Shown in pieces: positions 26,945-35,189 of a DNA stretch of 64,000 nucleotides (position 1 is its first letter; each line of letters opens with the position of its first letter). The stretch is taken from assembly GCF_023520795.1 (NCBI RefSeq), contig NZ_CP046605.1, forward strand, positions 124,001-188,000. The letters run 5' to 3'. Under the pieces are notes generated by a model. The model searched no databases. It was not told the origin of the DNA and worked only from the letters and a program-made list of their open reading frames with translations. This DNA comes from Corynebacterium accolens (GTDB lineage: Bacteria > Actinomycetota > Actinomycetes > Mycobacteriales > Mycobacteriaceae). The translations under genes and the position numbers were made by a program.

Positions 26945-28077
26945 AGGGGATAGACCTTTACTTCTTCTCCTGCGCTGAGGCTCTTACCAGCAGGAATGCG
27001 GATGAGGTGGGTGGCATCGACGGCTTGGGCCAGCAGGTGGGAACTAGCGCCGCCGGTAACCCGGGCCTGCGCACCAGCGTACCCGCGGCGGAATTGATCC
27101 TTGTGGGGTAGGCCCTCGATGGCGTGCGCGATTGGTACGCGATATGCCGCGGGCGCCCAGCCCAGGGTGGGGGCGACAAAGAGGCGGAAGCTCACCATGG
27201 TGGATATCGGATTGCCGGGCAAGCAGATGACCGGGGTGCCATGGAAACTGGCGATGCCCTGCGGCCCGCCGGGCTGCTGATCCACGTGGCCAAACCAGCC
27301 GGTGAGCACCTGCCGGATGACCTCGTATTTACCTGCGGAAATCCCGCCGGAGGTGACGATGGCATCGGGGTGGTAGTCCTGCGTGGCCTCCTCCAGCGCG
27401 CGGGTGAGCACCTCTGGATCATCATCGGTGGTGACGTATCCGGCGACCTCGATGCCGGCGCGGTGGGCCATAGCGGAAATCAGCGGCGCATTGGCATCGG
27501 GAATAGCAGCAACACCCGTACCAATTTCCGCGCCACCGGTACAGACGAGGATGCGGGCGGGGCGATAAACGCTGACCTCCTCGATGCCCTGGGAGGCCAG
27601 CGCGGCCAGGCGCACCGGAGTGAGCTTCTCGCCCTTGGCGGCCAGGAGAACGCCCTGCTGGAGGTCCGTGCCCGTACCGCGGATGAATTGGCCCTCCTCG
27701 GTGGCCGGAACTGTAATGGTCTCGCCTGGCTGGAGGAATTCCTGCGGCTGGCATTTTTCAATCGGCACGATGGATGCCGTGCCCTCTGGAACCTTGGCTC
27801 CGGTCATGATGGGGCAGGCGGTGTGCAAGGGGCCATCCAGCAGCTCGGTGGGATTCGCGCCGGCGGCGATGGTGGGGCCCACCTCGTACGATCCGGCTGC
27901 GGTGGCGGGCAGCGCGTAGCCATCCATCTGGGAATTGCTAAAGCGCGGTGAGGGGAAGGCGGCATAGACATCGGCGGCAAGGACCATCTCCTGTGCCTGC
28001 CCTAAGGGCCGGGAGATGACTTGGCGCGGGCCGAGGGCTGCCGCGACCTCGTGTGCGTGGGTTTCGGGAGTGCGCAT
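26941..28077 (-). CDS. moeA: Molybdopterin molybdenumtransferase MoeA
   Basis: About 378 residues from ATG 28077 (MRTPETHAHEV); the frame is open to 28137 but that start lies inside the divergent moaD start codon. Conserved parts are SNSQMDGYAL, GTDLQQG, the MoCF-binding SGGISAGKYEVIRQV and the C-terminal LPGNPISTMVSFRLFV. It inserts molybdate into adenylated molybdopterin. First gene of the moeA-mog-moaE-moeB unit. Confidence 0.92.
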   Translation of the reverse strand: MRTPETHAHEVAAALGPRQVISRPLGQAQEMVLAADVYAAFPSPRFSNSQMDGYALPATAAGSYEVGPTIAAGANPTELLDGPLHTACPIMTGAKVPEGTASIVPIEKCQPQEFLQPGETITVPATEEGQFIRGTGTDLQQGVLLAAKGEKLTPVRLAALASQGIEEVSVYRPARILVCTGGAEIGTGVAAIPDANAPLISAMAHRAGIEVAGYVTTDDDPEVLTRALEEATQDYHPDAIVTSGGISAGKYEVIRQVLTGWFGHVDQQPGGPQGIASFHGTPVICLPGNPISTMVSFRLFVAPTLGWAPAAYRVPIAHAIEGLPHKDQFRRGYAGAQARVTGGASSHLLAQAVDATHLIRIPAGKSLSAGEEVKVYPL

Positions 28078-28135
28078 AGAGCCAAGTTTACCCGCGAGTT
28101 CGACACGTTCGAAGCCTGCGGGCATAGTAGAAAGC

Positions 28136-28396
28136 ATGTTGACCGTTCACTATTTCGCCGCCGCTCGTGCCGCGGCTGGCGTTGCTTCGGAGCAGGTAAA
28201 AGCGCCCACCACCTTAGGCCAGCTCATAGAGCAGCTGGGTAAGGACCACACCGGCACCACCGAGGCCGGCATGAGCATGAAAGAGGTGCTGGGGCGCTGT
28301 AATTTTCTTATCGATGGCGCCGGGAACACCCAAGCGGACTCGCCGCTTATGGGCGTTTCCCGCGTTGACGTGCTGCCACCCTTCGCCGGGGGATAA
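28136..28396 (+). CDS. moaD: Molybdopterin synthase sulfur carrier MoaD
   Basis: 86 residues with a ubiquitin-like fold pattern (MLTVHYFAAARAAAG) and the C-terminal Gly-Gly (LPPFAGG) that is adenylated by MoeB and carries the thiocarboxylate. Divergent from moeA with 58 bases between chosen starts, so both Moco units share one control region. Confidence 0.9.
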   Translation: MLTVHYFAAARAAAGVASEQVKAPTTLGQLIEQLGKDHTGTTEAGMSMKEVLGRCNFLIDGAGNTQADSPLMGVSRVDVLPPFAGG

Positions 28397-28405
28397 CCCG
28401 TTCCT

Positions 28406-28798
28406 TTAAACCGGCTTGCGCAGCGGGCTGGTAAAGAAATTCACCAGGCTGCTGACCAGGGACAAGATGATGGCGCCGAAGATTGCAGAGCCCCAGGAAT
28501 TGACCACGAGGTGGCCAATTCCTAAGTCAAAGGTATTAAGCGTCCACTCCACGATCAGCAGGGCGGCGCCATTGATGACGAGCGCGAATAGACCCAGAGT
28601 AAGGCAGGTCAGCGGGGCGCCGATAAAACGCAGCACGGGCATGACCACCGCGTTAATGATGATGAAAACGATGGCCACGGCAATGAAATTGCCCAGCTTA
28701 TCCGGGGTGATATAAATCCCGGGAATAATGCCCACTACGACCCAGAACGCAATCGCGATGGCGACCACGTTGAGGGCAAAATTGGTCAACGAACGCAT
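28406..28798 (-). CDS. Phage holin family 4 (YvlD-like) membrane protein
   Basis: 130 residues with four membrane helices; the pattern FIIINAVVMPVLRFIGAPLTCLTLGLF is typical of the PF04020 family. Despite the name, these chromosomal proteins are not shown to be holins. The start codon directly follows the stop of the aminotransferase gene, so the two form an operon. Role unknown. Confidence 0.85.
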   Translation of the reverse strand: MRSLTNFALNVVAIAIAFWVVVGIIPGIYITPDKLGNFIAVAIVFIIINAVVMPVLRFIGAPLTCLTLGLFALVINGAALLIVEWTLNTFDLGIGHLVVNSWGSAIFGAIILSLVSSLVNFFTSPLRKPV

Positions 28799-29851
28799 TT
28801 AGCCTCCTACGGTATCGTTCCACGCCCGAAGCAGGGCGTTAGTTTCTTCCTTAGTTGTAATGGTAATGCGTATGCCTTCGCTAAAGGCGCGGACGAGCAC
28901 GCCGCGTGTGGCCAGGCGTGCGGCTAATTCCTGCGGCGTTCCTAGCCTTTCAATATTCGCCGCCGGCAGCCATACGTGGTTGGCCTCCGAGTGAGGAACG
29001 CCCCACTCTGCCAGTTCCTTTTCCACGCGCTGGCGCTGCCCACAAGTCTCTTCGGTGCGCTCGCGCAGCGAATCCTGTGCTGCTAACGCGGCGCGGGCAC
29101 CGGCTTGGGCCACGGCATTGATGGAAAACGGAATCGCTACTTTATTCAGCGCCGCGATGACGTCTTCTGGGCCATAGGCATAGCCCACGCGCACCCCAGC
29201 CAAACCATAGGCCTTGGAGAAGGTCCGCAGGAAGACCACGTTGGGGTAAGCGCCAAAAAGCTCGGTGCCCAGCGGGGTATCGGCATTCCGGTTGTATTCG
29301 ATATAGGCCTCATCGAGGGCAACGAGGACATCGCTTGGCACCGCGTCCATAAATTCGGCGAACTCCGCCTTAGTCACGGTAGTGCCGGAAGGATTATTCG
29401 GATTGCAGACGAAAATTAGGCGCGTATCCACGGTAATCTTCTCCGCCATCGCGGCCAAATCCACGCGCTGATCCGCATCGAGCGGAACCGGAATGGGGCG
29501 TGCGCCCACCACCTGGGCAAAGATGGGATAAGCCTCGAAGGAACGCCACGGGAAGATCACTTCTTCACCGGGTGTGGTGGTGATCTGTACCAATTGTTGG
29601 CACAGCGCGGAAGAACCCGTGCCCACCGCAACCTGGTCAAAGCTCACGCCTAAGTGCTCGGCCAGATCCTCACGCAACTCGGTGGCTGCGATATCCGGGT
29701 AGCGATTGGCCTCGGCTGCGGCGCGGGCCATAGCCTCGGCGGCCTCAGGCAGCGGCGGCTGCGTGGCTTCATTAGAAGACAGCTTGAGGGCATCATCGTG
29801 GCGCGCGCCGGGCACGTAGCCAGGGATGGCGCGTAAGTCGGAGCGAATCAT
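28799..29851 (-). CDS. HisC-like aminotransferase (histidinol-phosphate/aromatic)
   Basis: 350 residues from MIRSDLRAIPGY (29851); a start three codons earlier is possible. Fold type I PLP motifs: NPNNPSGT, DEAYIEYN and the Schiff-base lysine in TFSKAYGLAGVRVGYA. Corynebacteria have a true HisC in the his operon, and this stand-alone copy resembles the paralogue often named Pat, active on phenylpyruvate and related acids. Which substrate dominates cannot be read from sequence. Confidence 0.85.
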   Translation of the reverse strand: MIRSDLRAIPGYVPGARHDDALKLSSNEATQPPLPEAAEAMARAAAEANRYPDIAATELREDLAEHLGVSFDQVAVGTGSSALCQQLVQITTTPGEEVIFPWRSFEAYPIFAQVVGARPIPVPLDADQRVDLAAMAEKITVDTRLIFVCNPNNPSGTTVTKAEFAEFMDAVPSDVLVALDEAYIEYNRNADTPLGTELFGAYPNVVFLRTFSKAYGLAGVRVGYAYGPEDVIAALNKVAIPFSINAVAQAGARAALAAQDSLRERTEETCGQRQRVEKELAEWGVPHSEANHVWLPAANIERLGTPQELAARLATRGVLVRAFSEGIRITITTKEETNALLRAWNDTVGG

Positions 29852-29971
29852 GGCTACCACTCTAGGTCGTCTCTCCTGCGCGCGTGGAAGAAAACCGGGG
29901 ACAAAACCAGGGGGTTAGTTTGGCCGTGGCGCATGCGGCAGGTATTGTCTTTTACGGTTCTTTCTGAACTT

Positions 29972-30060
29972 GGAGATGTGCCAGAGCGGCCGAATGGGGC
30001 TCCCTGCTAAGGAGTTGACCCTTCTGGGGTCCGGAGGTTCGAATCCTCTCATCTCCGCCA
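29972..30060 (+). tRNA. tRNA-Ser (anticodon GCT)
   Basis: Class II tRNA: acceptor GGAGATG/CATCTCC, anticodon loop CTGCTAA (GCT, reading AGC/AGU), long variable arm, T arm GGAGG-TTCGAAT-CCTCT. CCA is encoded at 30058-30060. Unlike two other tRNAs in the window it carries no IS at its 3' end. Confidence 0.97.
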
Positions 30061-30063
30061 CAC

Positions 30064-30092
30064 AAATCCCGGGCAATTGCGCTCGGGATTTT
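30064..30092 (+). terminator. Terminator after tRNA-Ser(GCT)
   Basis: Stem AAATCCCG (30064-30071) pairs with CGGGATTT (30084-30091), with a following GTCGTTTG. Short T run, so moderate strength. The 30093-30329 stretch after it holds repeated AAACGG motifs and no gene I can support. Confidence 0.65.
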
Positions 30093-30329
30093 GTCGTTTG
30101 CCAGCTTAAACGGCAGTCCTAAACGGCGGGTTAAACGGGGTAAACGACAAAGAATGGTGGCCACCAAGCAGGAGCCAGGCCCCTATTCTGCAAGCAGGGA
30201 CACGACTATTCCCTCGCTACGGGCATGAAGTGGAAATGCAGTTCTCCGAGGGCGCTTTTGGAGCGCAAGGAGATTTTTCAAAAGGATGAACTCGTCACGT
30301 GGTGAATTTTTATCGTGAATAATGGCGCT

Positions 30330-30518
30330 ATGGATAAAACGCAGAAGATAAAGAACGGAATTTTGCTCGCTTTAGCAGTCGCCTCTTTGGTGGTATTTGT
30401 TTTGTGGCTGACCGATGTAATAGGCATCGGCTTAGTGACCATCTTCATTGTTGTTCTGACTGCTGCTTCTGTGGGAGTGCGCGTGTGGGCGGAGAATGCA
30501 GGGCGTCAGTCTAAATAA
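30330..30518 (+). CDS. Small two-helix membrane protein
   Basis: 62 residues from ATG 30330 (MDKTQKIKNG), or 67 from GTG 30315. Two hydrophobic helices (ILLALAVASLVVFVLWL and GLVTIFIVVLTAASVGVRVW) with a basic N-terminus and C-terminus. No motif is recognised. It stands alone between tRNA-Ser and the NUDIX gene. Confidence 0.55.
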   Translation: MDKTQKIKNGILLALAVASLVVFVLWLTDVIGIGLVTIFIVVLTAASVGVRVWAENAGRQSK

Positions 30519-30631
30519 GTAGTACACCGCACCCCGTTGATCCCAGGGTGACTCGCTGGTTCATGATTCTGCCCTGGCGCAGGTGACGGGGTGTAGGCGT
30601 GGCTCTCTGTTGATGCGCGGGCTTGACCACT

Positions 30632-31009
30632 TTACAGCGCCGGAAAAACCTCGCTGCGCAGGAGATCAGCAAGCTCGCACTGCGGGGCGGCGGGATCGAT
30701 CCAGGCGGTTTCTGCGATTTCGGCCGCGGCGTGGGCGATGACGGGGCGCGGGTAGGTAAAGATATGCCCGCGGACGGTCTGGCCTGGCTCATTGGCGGCG
30801 GGGGCGCTGAAGGTGCCGAGCTCGGTAAGTTCAGGTAGGCGTACCTGCACGCCGATTTCTTCTTCCGCCTCGCGCGCAGCGGCCTGGACTGGGCTTTCTC
30901 CTTCTTCTAGCTTGCCGCCCGGCAGCTGGAACTTCGTGGATGAGGCCTTGCGTACGCCAAGCACGTGGCCAAAGGAATTGCGGAAAACGATGGCTGCGAC
31001 TTCAATCAT
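30632..31009 (-). CDS. NUDIX hydrolase
   Basis: 125 residues (129 if started at 31021). A complete Nudix box, GGKLEEGESPVQAAAREAEEEIG, spans residues ~30-52 in the GX5EX7REUXEEXGU pattern and binds the metal for nucleoside-diphosphate-X hydrolysis. Short single-domain proteins like this often clean damaged nucleotides, but the substrate is not fixed by sequence. Confidence 0.88.
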   Translation of the reverse strand: MIEVAAIVFRNSFGHVLGVRKASSTKFQLPGGKLEEGESPVQAAAREAEEEIGVQVRLPELTELGTFSAPAANEPGQTVRGHIFTYPRPVIAHAAAEIAETAWIDPAAPQCELADLLRSEVFPAL

Positions 31010-31094
31010 GGCCCCGATCATAGCGAGGTGGCCGGCGAACAGGCTCGCAGGCTTATCGCGCTAAGGGTGGACATTGAATATAAGGTAGGAAGGC

Positions 31095-31457
31095 ATGAGC
31101 GATTCGAGGTTTCCCCGCTCGGTATTTGGGGTAGGAAGTGACCCTGATCCGCGTTTTACGCTGGCGAATGAGCGCACCTTCCTCGCATGGATCCGCACCT
31201 CGCTCGCGCTGATTGCCGGGGGAGTGGCCTTGGAAGCTTTCGACGTGCCGCTGCCGGCGACGCTGCGCGCGGTGGTCTCCGCATTCATGCTGGTGGTGGC
31301 GATTGTGCTGCCGGTAGTCGCGTGGGTGCAATGGAAGCGGGCTGAGCGCGCCTTGCGGCAACAGCGCCCGTTGCCCTTCAGCATCGCCATCCCGGTGCTT
31401 GTGGGCACCATCGTCGTTATCGCGGCTGTCCTGCTGGTAGGCGAGCTACTTGCCTAG
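31095..31457 (+). CDS. DUF202 membrane protein (YidH-like)
   Basis: 120 residues with three membrane helices and the DUF202 signature FTLANERTFLAWIRTSLALIAGG. Its stop overlaps the start of a second DUF202 gene, and the pair probably forms a complex. Function unknown. About 20 bases separate a likely TATAAGG-type -10 box from the start. Confidence 0.85.
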   Translation: MSDSRFPRSVFGVGSDPDPRFTLANERTFLAWIRTSLALIAGGVALEAFDVPLPATLRAVVSAFMLVVAIVLPVVAWVQWKRAERALRQQRPLPFSIAIPVLVGTIVVIAAVLLVGELLA

Positions 31458-31773
31458 CCCGCAGCAACATGGGGAGCTCTTTGACCCCGGCTTGCAGCCC
31501 GAGCGCACCCGCCTATCGTGGCAGCGCACTATCCTCGCGCTGGCGGTGATACTCCTAGGGGTCATGCGGGTGGTCAGCGTCAGCGTGTTTCTCCCGTTGC
31601 TGGCGCTCGCGGCTGGTGTGCTGGTGCTGATAGTGGCGGTGCGGAAGCGGGCATCGCTTGTCGATGCCTCCCTACGCACCCACCGCCACCTCCCCGGCGC
31701 CACCGTCTTGGCCAGTAGCGCGGGGCTGGTCTCCCTGCTTGCGGCCTTTGCCTTGTGGGGTGTTTTTGCCTAA
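31450..31773 (+). CDS. Second DUF202 membrane protein (YidG-like)
   Basis: 107 residues from TTG 31450, overlapping the previous gene by 8 bases. The diverged DUF202 signature LQPERTRLSWQRTILAL is followed by three membrane helices. Coupled translation with its partner is likely. Function unknown. Confidence 0.8.
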   Translation: MPSPQQHGELFDPGLQPERTRLSWQRTILALAVILLGVMRVVSVSVFLPLLALAAGVLVLIVAVRKRASLVDASLRTHRHLPGATVLASSAGLVSLLAAFALWGVFA

Positions 31774-31892
31774 AGGCAAAGTTTTCCGCCGCAGCGCTGT
31801 GTACTGGTGGGGGATACGCGTAATCTATGTGAGGCTATATCAATTACGGTGGCCACCGGTGCCGCGGTATGAGGGGCGAGAAGGGCAAGGTG

Positions 31893-33263
31893 ATGGCAAT
31901 GGCGGATACTACTGAGCAGGCCAGCGATACGGTCGAGGCATGGTTGAAGCAGGATTCTGCCATTGACCCACAAAAAGCGCCCCGCTTGCAGGCGCTGCTG
32001 GATGAGGTTCCGCTGCAGGAGCTTATCGCCATCGTCGAGCGGCAAAATGCCATTCGCGCCGCGCTGGCACTGCGCTTGTTGCCGCGGCGTAAATCCATCG
32101 TGGTATTTGATGCCTTGGACGCCAAGCACCAAGCCGATATCATCGATGAGCTGGGCAATGCTGATGTCTATGAGTTCTTCGATGAACTCGAGCCGGAAGA
32201 CCGCGTGGCCCTGTTGGATGAGTTGCCGGCGGAAATAGCGGACCGGCTGCTGCGCTCGCTTACCAAATCGAAGCGGGATGTCACCGGGGTTGTCCTGGGC
32301 TATACCAAGGGCTCGGTGGGCCGCCGCATGTCGCCCGAGGTCCCCGGCATCCATCCAGAAATGAGCGTGGAGGAAGCGCTGCGGACCCTGCGCGCGAAAG
32401 CCGATGAGCTGGAAACCATCTATGCGGTGCCCATCACCCGCGCGGATCGCCGCCTAGTGGGCGTGGTGACGCTGCGGGAGATTTTTACCGCGAAGGAGGG
32501 CACCACGATTGGGGACATCATGCAAAGCCCCATCTACGCCAATGCCAATGATGATGCGGAAGAAACCGCCAGGTGGTTCCTGCCGCTCGATATTTTGGCA
32601 TTGCCCATCGTGGATGATTCGGACCGCCTGGTAGGGCTTTTGACCTGGGATGATGCCATTGACATCGTCGAGGCCGAGGATAGCGAGGACTCCGCGCGCG
32701 CCGGTGGTACCGAGGCTCTGCAGCAGCCGTACCTGTCCACGCCGCTATTGAAGCTGGTGAAGTCCCGCATCGTGTGGCTGCTGGTTCTGGCGGTATCCGC
32801 GCTGTTGACCGTGCGGGTCCTAGACGCCTTCGAGGACACCTTGGCGCAGGCCGTGGTGCTATCGCTGTTTATCCCGTTGCTGACCGGTACCGGCGGCAAT
32901 ACGGGAAACCAGGCAGCAACGACGGTGACCCGTGCGCTGGCGCTTGGCGATGTCCGCGGGCGCGACCTCCTCGCCGTCCTCTGGCGCGAGCTCCGCGTGG
33001 GCATGCTGCTTGGTGCCGTATTGGGCTTGGCCGGACTTGGACTGGCAACGGTGGTCTACGGCGTGGATATTGGCCTAGTCATTGGTTCGACGCTGTTTTT
33101 AATCTGCTCCATATCCGCCACGGTGGGAGGGCTAATGCCCATCGTTGCGAAGACCATTGGCGCGGACCCTGCCGTATTTTCCAATCCGTTCATCTCCACG
33201 TTCTGTGATGCCACGGGGCTGATCATTTATTTCCTCATCGCCAAGTCGGTGCTCGGGCTATAA
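31893..33263 (+). CDS. mgtE: Magnesium transporter MgtE
   Basis: About 456 residues from ATG 31893 (GAGAAGG upstream); ATG 31869 in frame is an alternative. An N-terminal MgtE domain with helical repeats (LGNADVYEFFDELEPEDRVALLDELP), a CBS pair (~135-260) and a C-terminal pore with five helices. The pore signature PLLTGTGGNTGNQAATTVTRAL and the final FCDATGLIIYF, whose Asp lines the ion path, are intact. It is a Mg2+-gated Mg2+ channel of the plasma membrane. Confidence 0.92.
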   Translation: MAMADTTEQASDTVEAWLKQDSAIDPQKAPRLQALLDEVPLQELIAIVERQNAIRAALALRLLPRRKSIVVFDALDAKHQADIIDELGNADVYEFFDELEPEDRVALLDELPAEIADRLLRSLTKSKRDVTGVVLGYTKGSVGRRMSPEVPGIHPEMSVEEALRTLRAKADELETIYAVPITRADRRLVGVVTLREIFTAKEGTTIGDIMQSPIYANANDDAEETARWFLPLDILALPIVDDSDRLVGLLTWDDAIDIVEAEDSEDSARAGGTEALQQPYLSTPLLKLVKSRIVWLLVLAVSALLTVRVLDAFEDTLAQAVVLSLFIPLLTGTGGNTGNQAATTVTRALALGDVRGRDLLAVLWRELRVGMLLGAVLGLAGLGLATVVYGVDIGLVIGSTLFLICSISATVGGLMPIVAKTIGADPAVFSNPFISTFCDATGLIIYFLIAKSVLGL

Positions 33264-33323
33264 AGGCCCCTGGCACACGAGGCCTGGCGCGCCGGGCGGG
33301 GGTAGCGAACCGGTGGGGGAGAT

Positions 33324-33353
33324 TTCACATTATGAGTAGCTGCGGTATGTGAA
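33324..33353. promoter_or_regulatory. Inverted repeat upstream of the carboxylate transporter
   Basis: TTCACAT (33324-33330) and ATGTGAA (33347-33353) form a perfect inverted repeat with a 16-base spacer, 193 bases before the transporter start. The half-sites resemble GlxR/CRP-type TGTGA, but the spacing is too wide for the standard TGTGA-N6-TCACA site. Confidence 0.3.
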
Positions 33354-33546
33354 TTTTAAAAGCAGTGGGGGTGAATTCCGTAAAGTTTGTGGTTTCTGGT
33401 GCAAATGTTTTGTAGGGTCTTAGCATGCTCTGCACGGACTGAATGATGTTCGAGATGCACCAAGGATCCGGCTCGATTGCTGGTAATTGACAGAGCTATC
33501 ACACCCCCGCCCTGCTAAAAGTCTCTCTAGTGAAGGAGTTCGCGGC

Positions 33547-35121
33547 ATGACCACCCCGCATACTCACGAATCTACCGCCCAATCAGAGGGCGCTGAGGAT
33601 CCCGGTGCCCCACGCAATGAATGGCGCCGCCAATTCATTGGCCTTTTCATTGGCCTCGCCCTGGCCATCCTCGTATTTTTCATCTTCCCCTCGAATGCCA
33701 TCGATACTGTCCAGCAGTCCACCGGCGTGGATGAGGAAGCCGATTACACGCTAAGCGCCATCCGCACCGTTGCGGCGGTGACCATCCTCATGGGCGTGTG
33801 GTGGATGACTGAGGCCATCCCGCTGGCTGCCACCGCGCTGATTCCGCTGGTCATCTTCCCGCTCGCTAGCGTGGGAACCATTAAGGAAGTCGGCGCACCG
33901 TATGCCTCTGCCACCATTTTCTTGTTCATGGGTGGCTTCCTTATCGCGCTCTCGCTGCAGCGCTGGAACCTGCACCGCCGCTTTGCGCTTTATGTGGTAA
34001 AGCTCATCGGCACCTCGCCGCGCCGCCTCATTTTGGGCTTCATGCTGGCCACCGGCTTTTTGTCCATGTGGGTATCGAATACCGCAACGGCCGTCGTCAT
34101 GCTGCCGATTGGTACGTCCGTGCTGGCGCTTACCGCAGAGACCGTTGGCGGTTGGGATAAGCAGAAGAAATTTGCCACCGCCCTCATGCTGGGCATCGCG
34201 TACTCCGCTTCCATCGGTTCGCTGGGTACCCTGATTGGTACCCCGCCGAATGCGTTCTTGAACGCGTACATGGCCGATACCTGGGACGTTACCCTCGGCT
34301 TTGGCCGCTGGATGGCCGTCGGCGTGCCGCTGGCGCTAACCTTCCTGCTCATCGCATGGGTGCTGTTGATTACCATCTTCAAGCCGGAAATGACCGAAAT
34401 TCCCGGCGGCCGTGAGCTGATCAATGAAGAGATCAAAGCGCTCGGCCCATGGACCCGCCCGCAGATCATGACCGGCATCATTTTCGTCCTGGCCGCGCTG
34501 GCTTGGGTATCGCTGCCTATTATCCTTGGTGACTTTGATAACTACGATGACGCCATCGTCGGTATTGCCGCAGGCATCCTCTTGTTTATCTTGCCGGCCG
34601 ACTCGGAGCGCCGTATTCGCTTGCTGGACTGGAAGACGGCCAATGAAATGCCGTGGGACGTCCTTCTCCTCTTTGGTGGTGGCCTGTCCCTGTCCTCGGC
34701 CTTTAACTCTTCCGGTCTGTCCCTGTGGATTGGTGAGATGGCTAAGGGGCTTAGCGTCTTGCCGATCGTCCTGATCGTGGCAGCTGTGGCCACCTTGGTG
34801 CTCTTCTTGACGGAGATTACCTCCAATACCGCTACTGCGGCGACCTTCATCCCCATCATGGGTGGTGTCGCCGTGGGTGTGGGTCTTACCGGCGAAGGTG
34901 ATATCAACGTCTTGCTGCTCACCATCCCGGTTGCCTTGGCCGCAACGTCTGCCTTTATGCTCCCAGTGGCTACCCCGCCGAATGCCATTGCTTACGGTTC
35001 GGGCTATGTCAAGATTGGCGAGATGATCAAGGGCGGTGTTGGCCTCAACATCATTGGTATCTTCCTCATCACCCTCACCGTCTTCCTGCTGGCGGTTCCT
35101 ATCTTCGGACTGACGGTCTAG
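33547..35121 (+). CDS. DASS (SLC13) family sodium:carboxylate symporter
   Basis: 524 residues from ATG 33547, with AAGGAG at 8 bases. About twelve membrane helices. Both halves carry the Ser-Asn-Thr sodium/substrate motif (WVSNTATAVVMLP and EITSNTATAATFIP), plus TLIGTPPNAF and LPVATPPNAIAYGSG. The family imports di- or tricarboxylates such as succinate, malate or citrate. The open frame upstream to 33487 includes an unlikely leader. It stands alone between mgtE and the COG0523 gene. Confidence 0.9.
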   Translation: MTTPHTHESTAQSEGAEDPGAPRNEWRRQFIGLFIGLALAILVFFIFPSNAIDTVQQSTGVDEEADYTLSAIRTVAAVTILMGVWWMTEAIPLAATALIPLVIFPLASVGTIKEVGAPYASATIFLFMGGFLIALSLQRWNLHRRFALYVVKLIGTSPRRLILGFMLATGFLSMWVSNTATAVVMLPIGTSVLALTAETVGGWDKQKKFATALMLGIAYSASIGSLGTLIGTPPNAFLNAYMADTWDVTLGFGRWMAVGVPLALTFLLIAWVLLITIFKPEMTEIPGGRELINEEIKALGPWTRPQIMTGIIFVLAALAWVSLPIILGDFDNYDDAIVGIAAGILLFILPADSERRIRLLDWKTANEMPWDVLLLFGGGLSLSSAFNSSGLSLWIGEMAKGLSVLPIVLIVAAVATLVLFLTEITSNTATAATFIPIMGGVAVGVGLTGEGDINVLLLTIPVALAATSAFMLPVATPPNAIAYGSGYVKIGEMIKGGVGLNIIGIFLITLTVFLLAVPIFGLTV

Positions 35122-35150
35122 CCCACCCACCGGTCGGCCAGACCCTTGTA

Positions 35151-35189
35151 GCCATCCTTTAATGAAAAACGTTACCATTAAAGGATGGC
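35151..35189 (+). promoter_or_regulatory. Putative Zur operator in a 14-bp inverted repeat that includes the start codon
   Basis: GCCATCCTTTAATG (35151-35164) and CATTAAAGGATGGC (35176-35189) are perfectly inverted around 11 bases. The core AATGAAAAACGTTACCATT fits the actinobacterial zinc-regulator pattern TGAAAA-CGTT--CA. The start codon of the next gene (35185) lies in the right arm, and TACCAT at 35173-35178 could be the -10 box of a leaderless transcript. Confidence 0.65.

Noticed and set aside
28406-28798. Phage holin as a sign of a prophage
   Set aside because: The YvlD-like family is chromosomal, it is operonic with an aminotransferase and no other phage gene is nearby.
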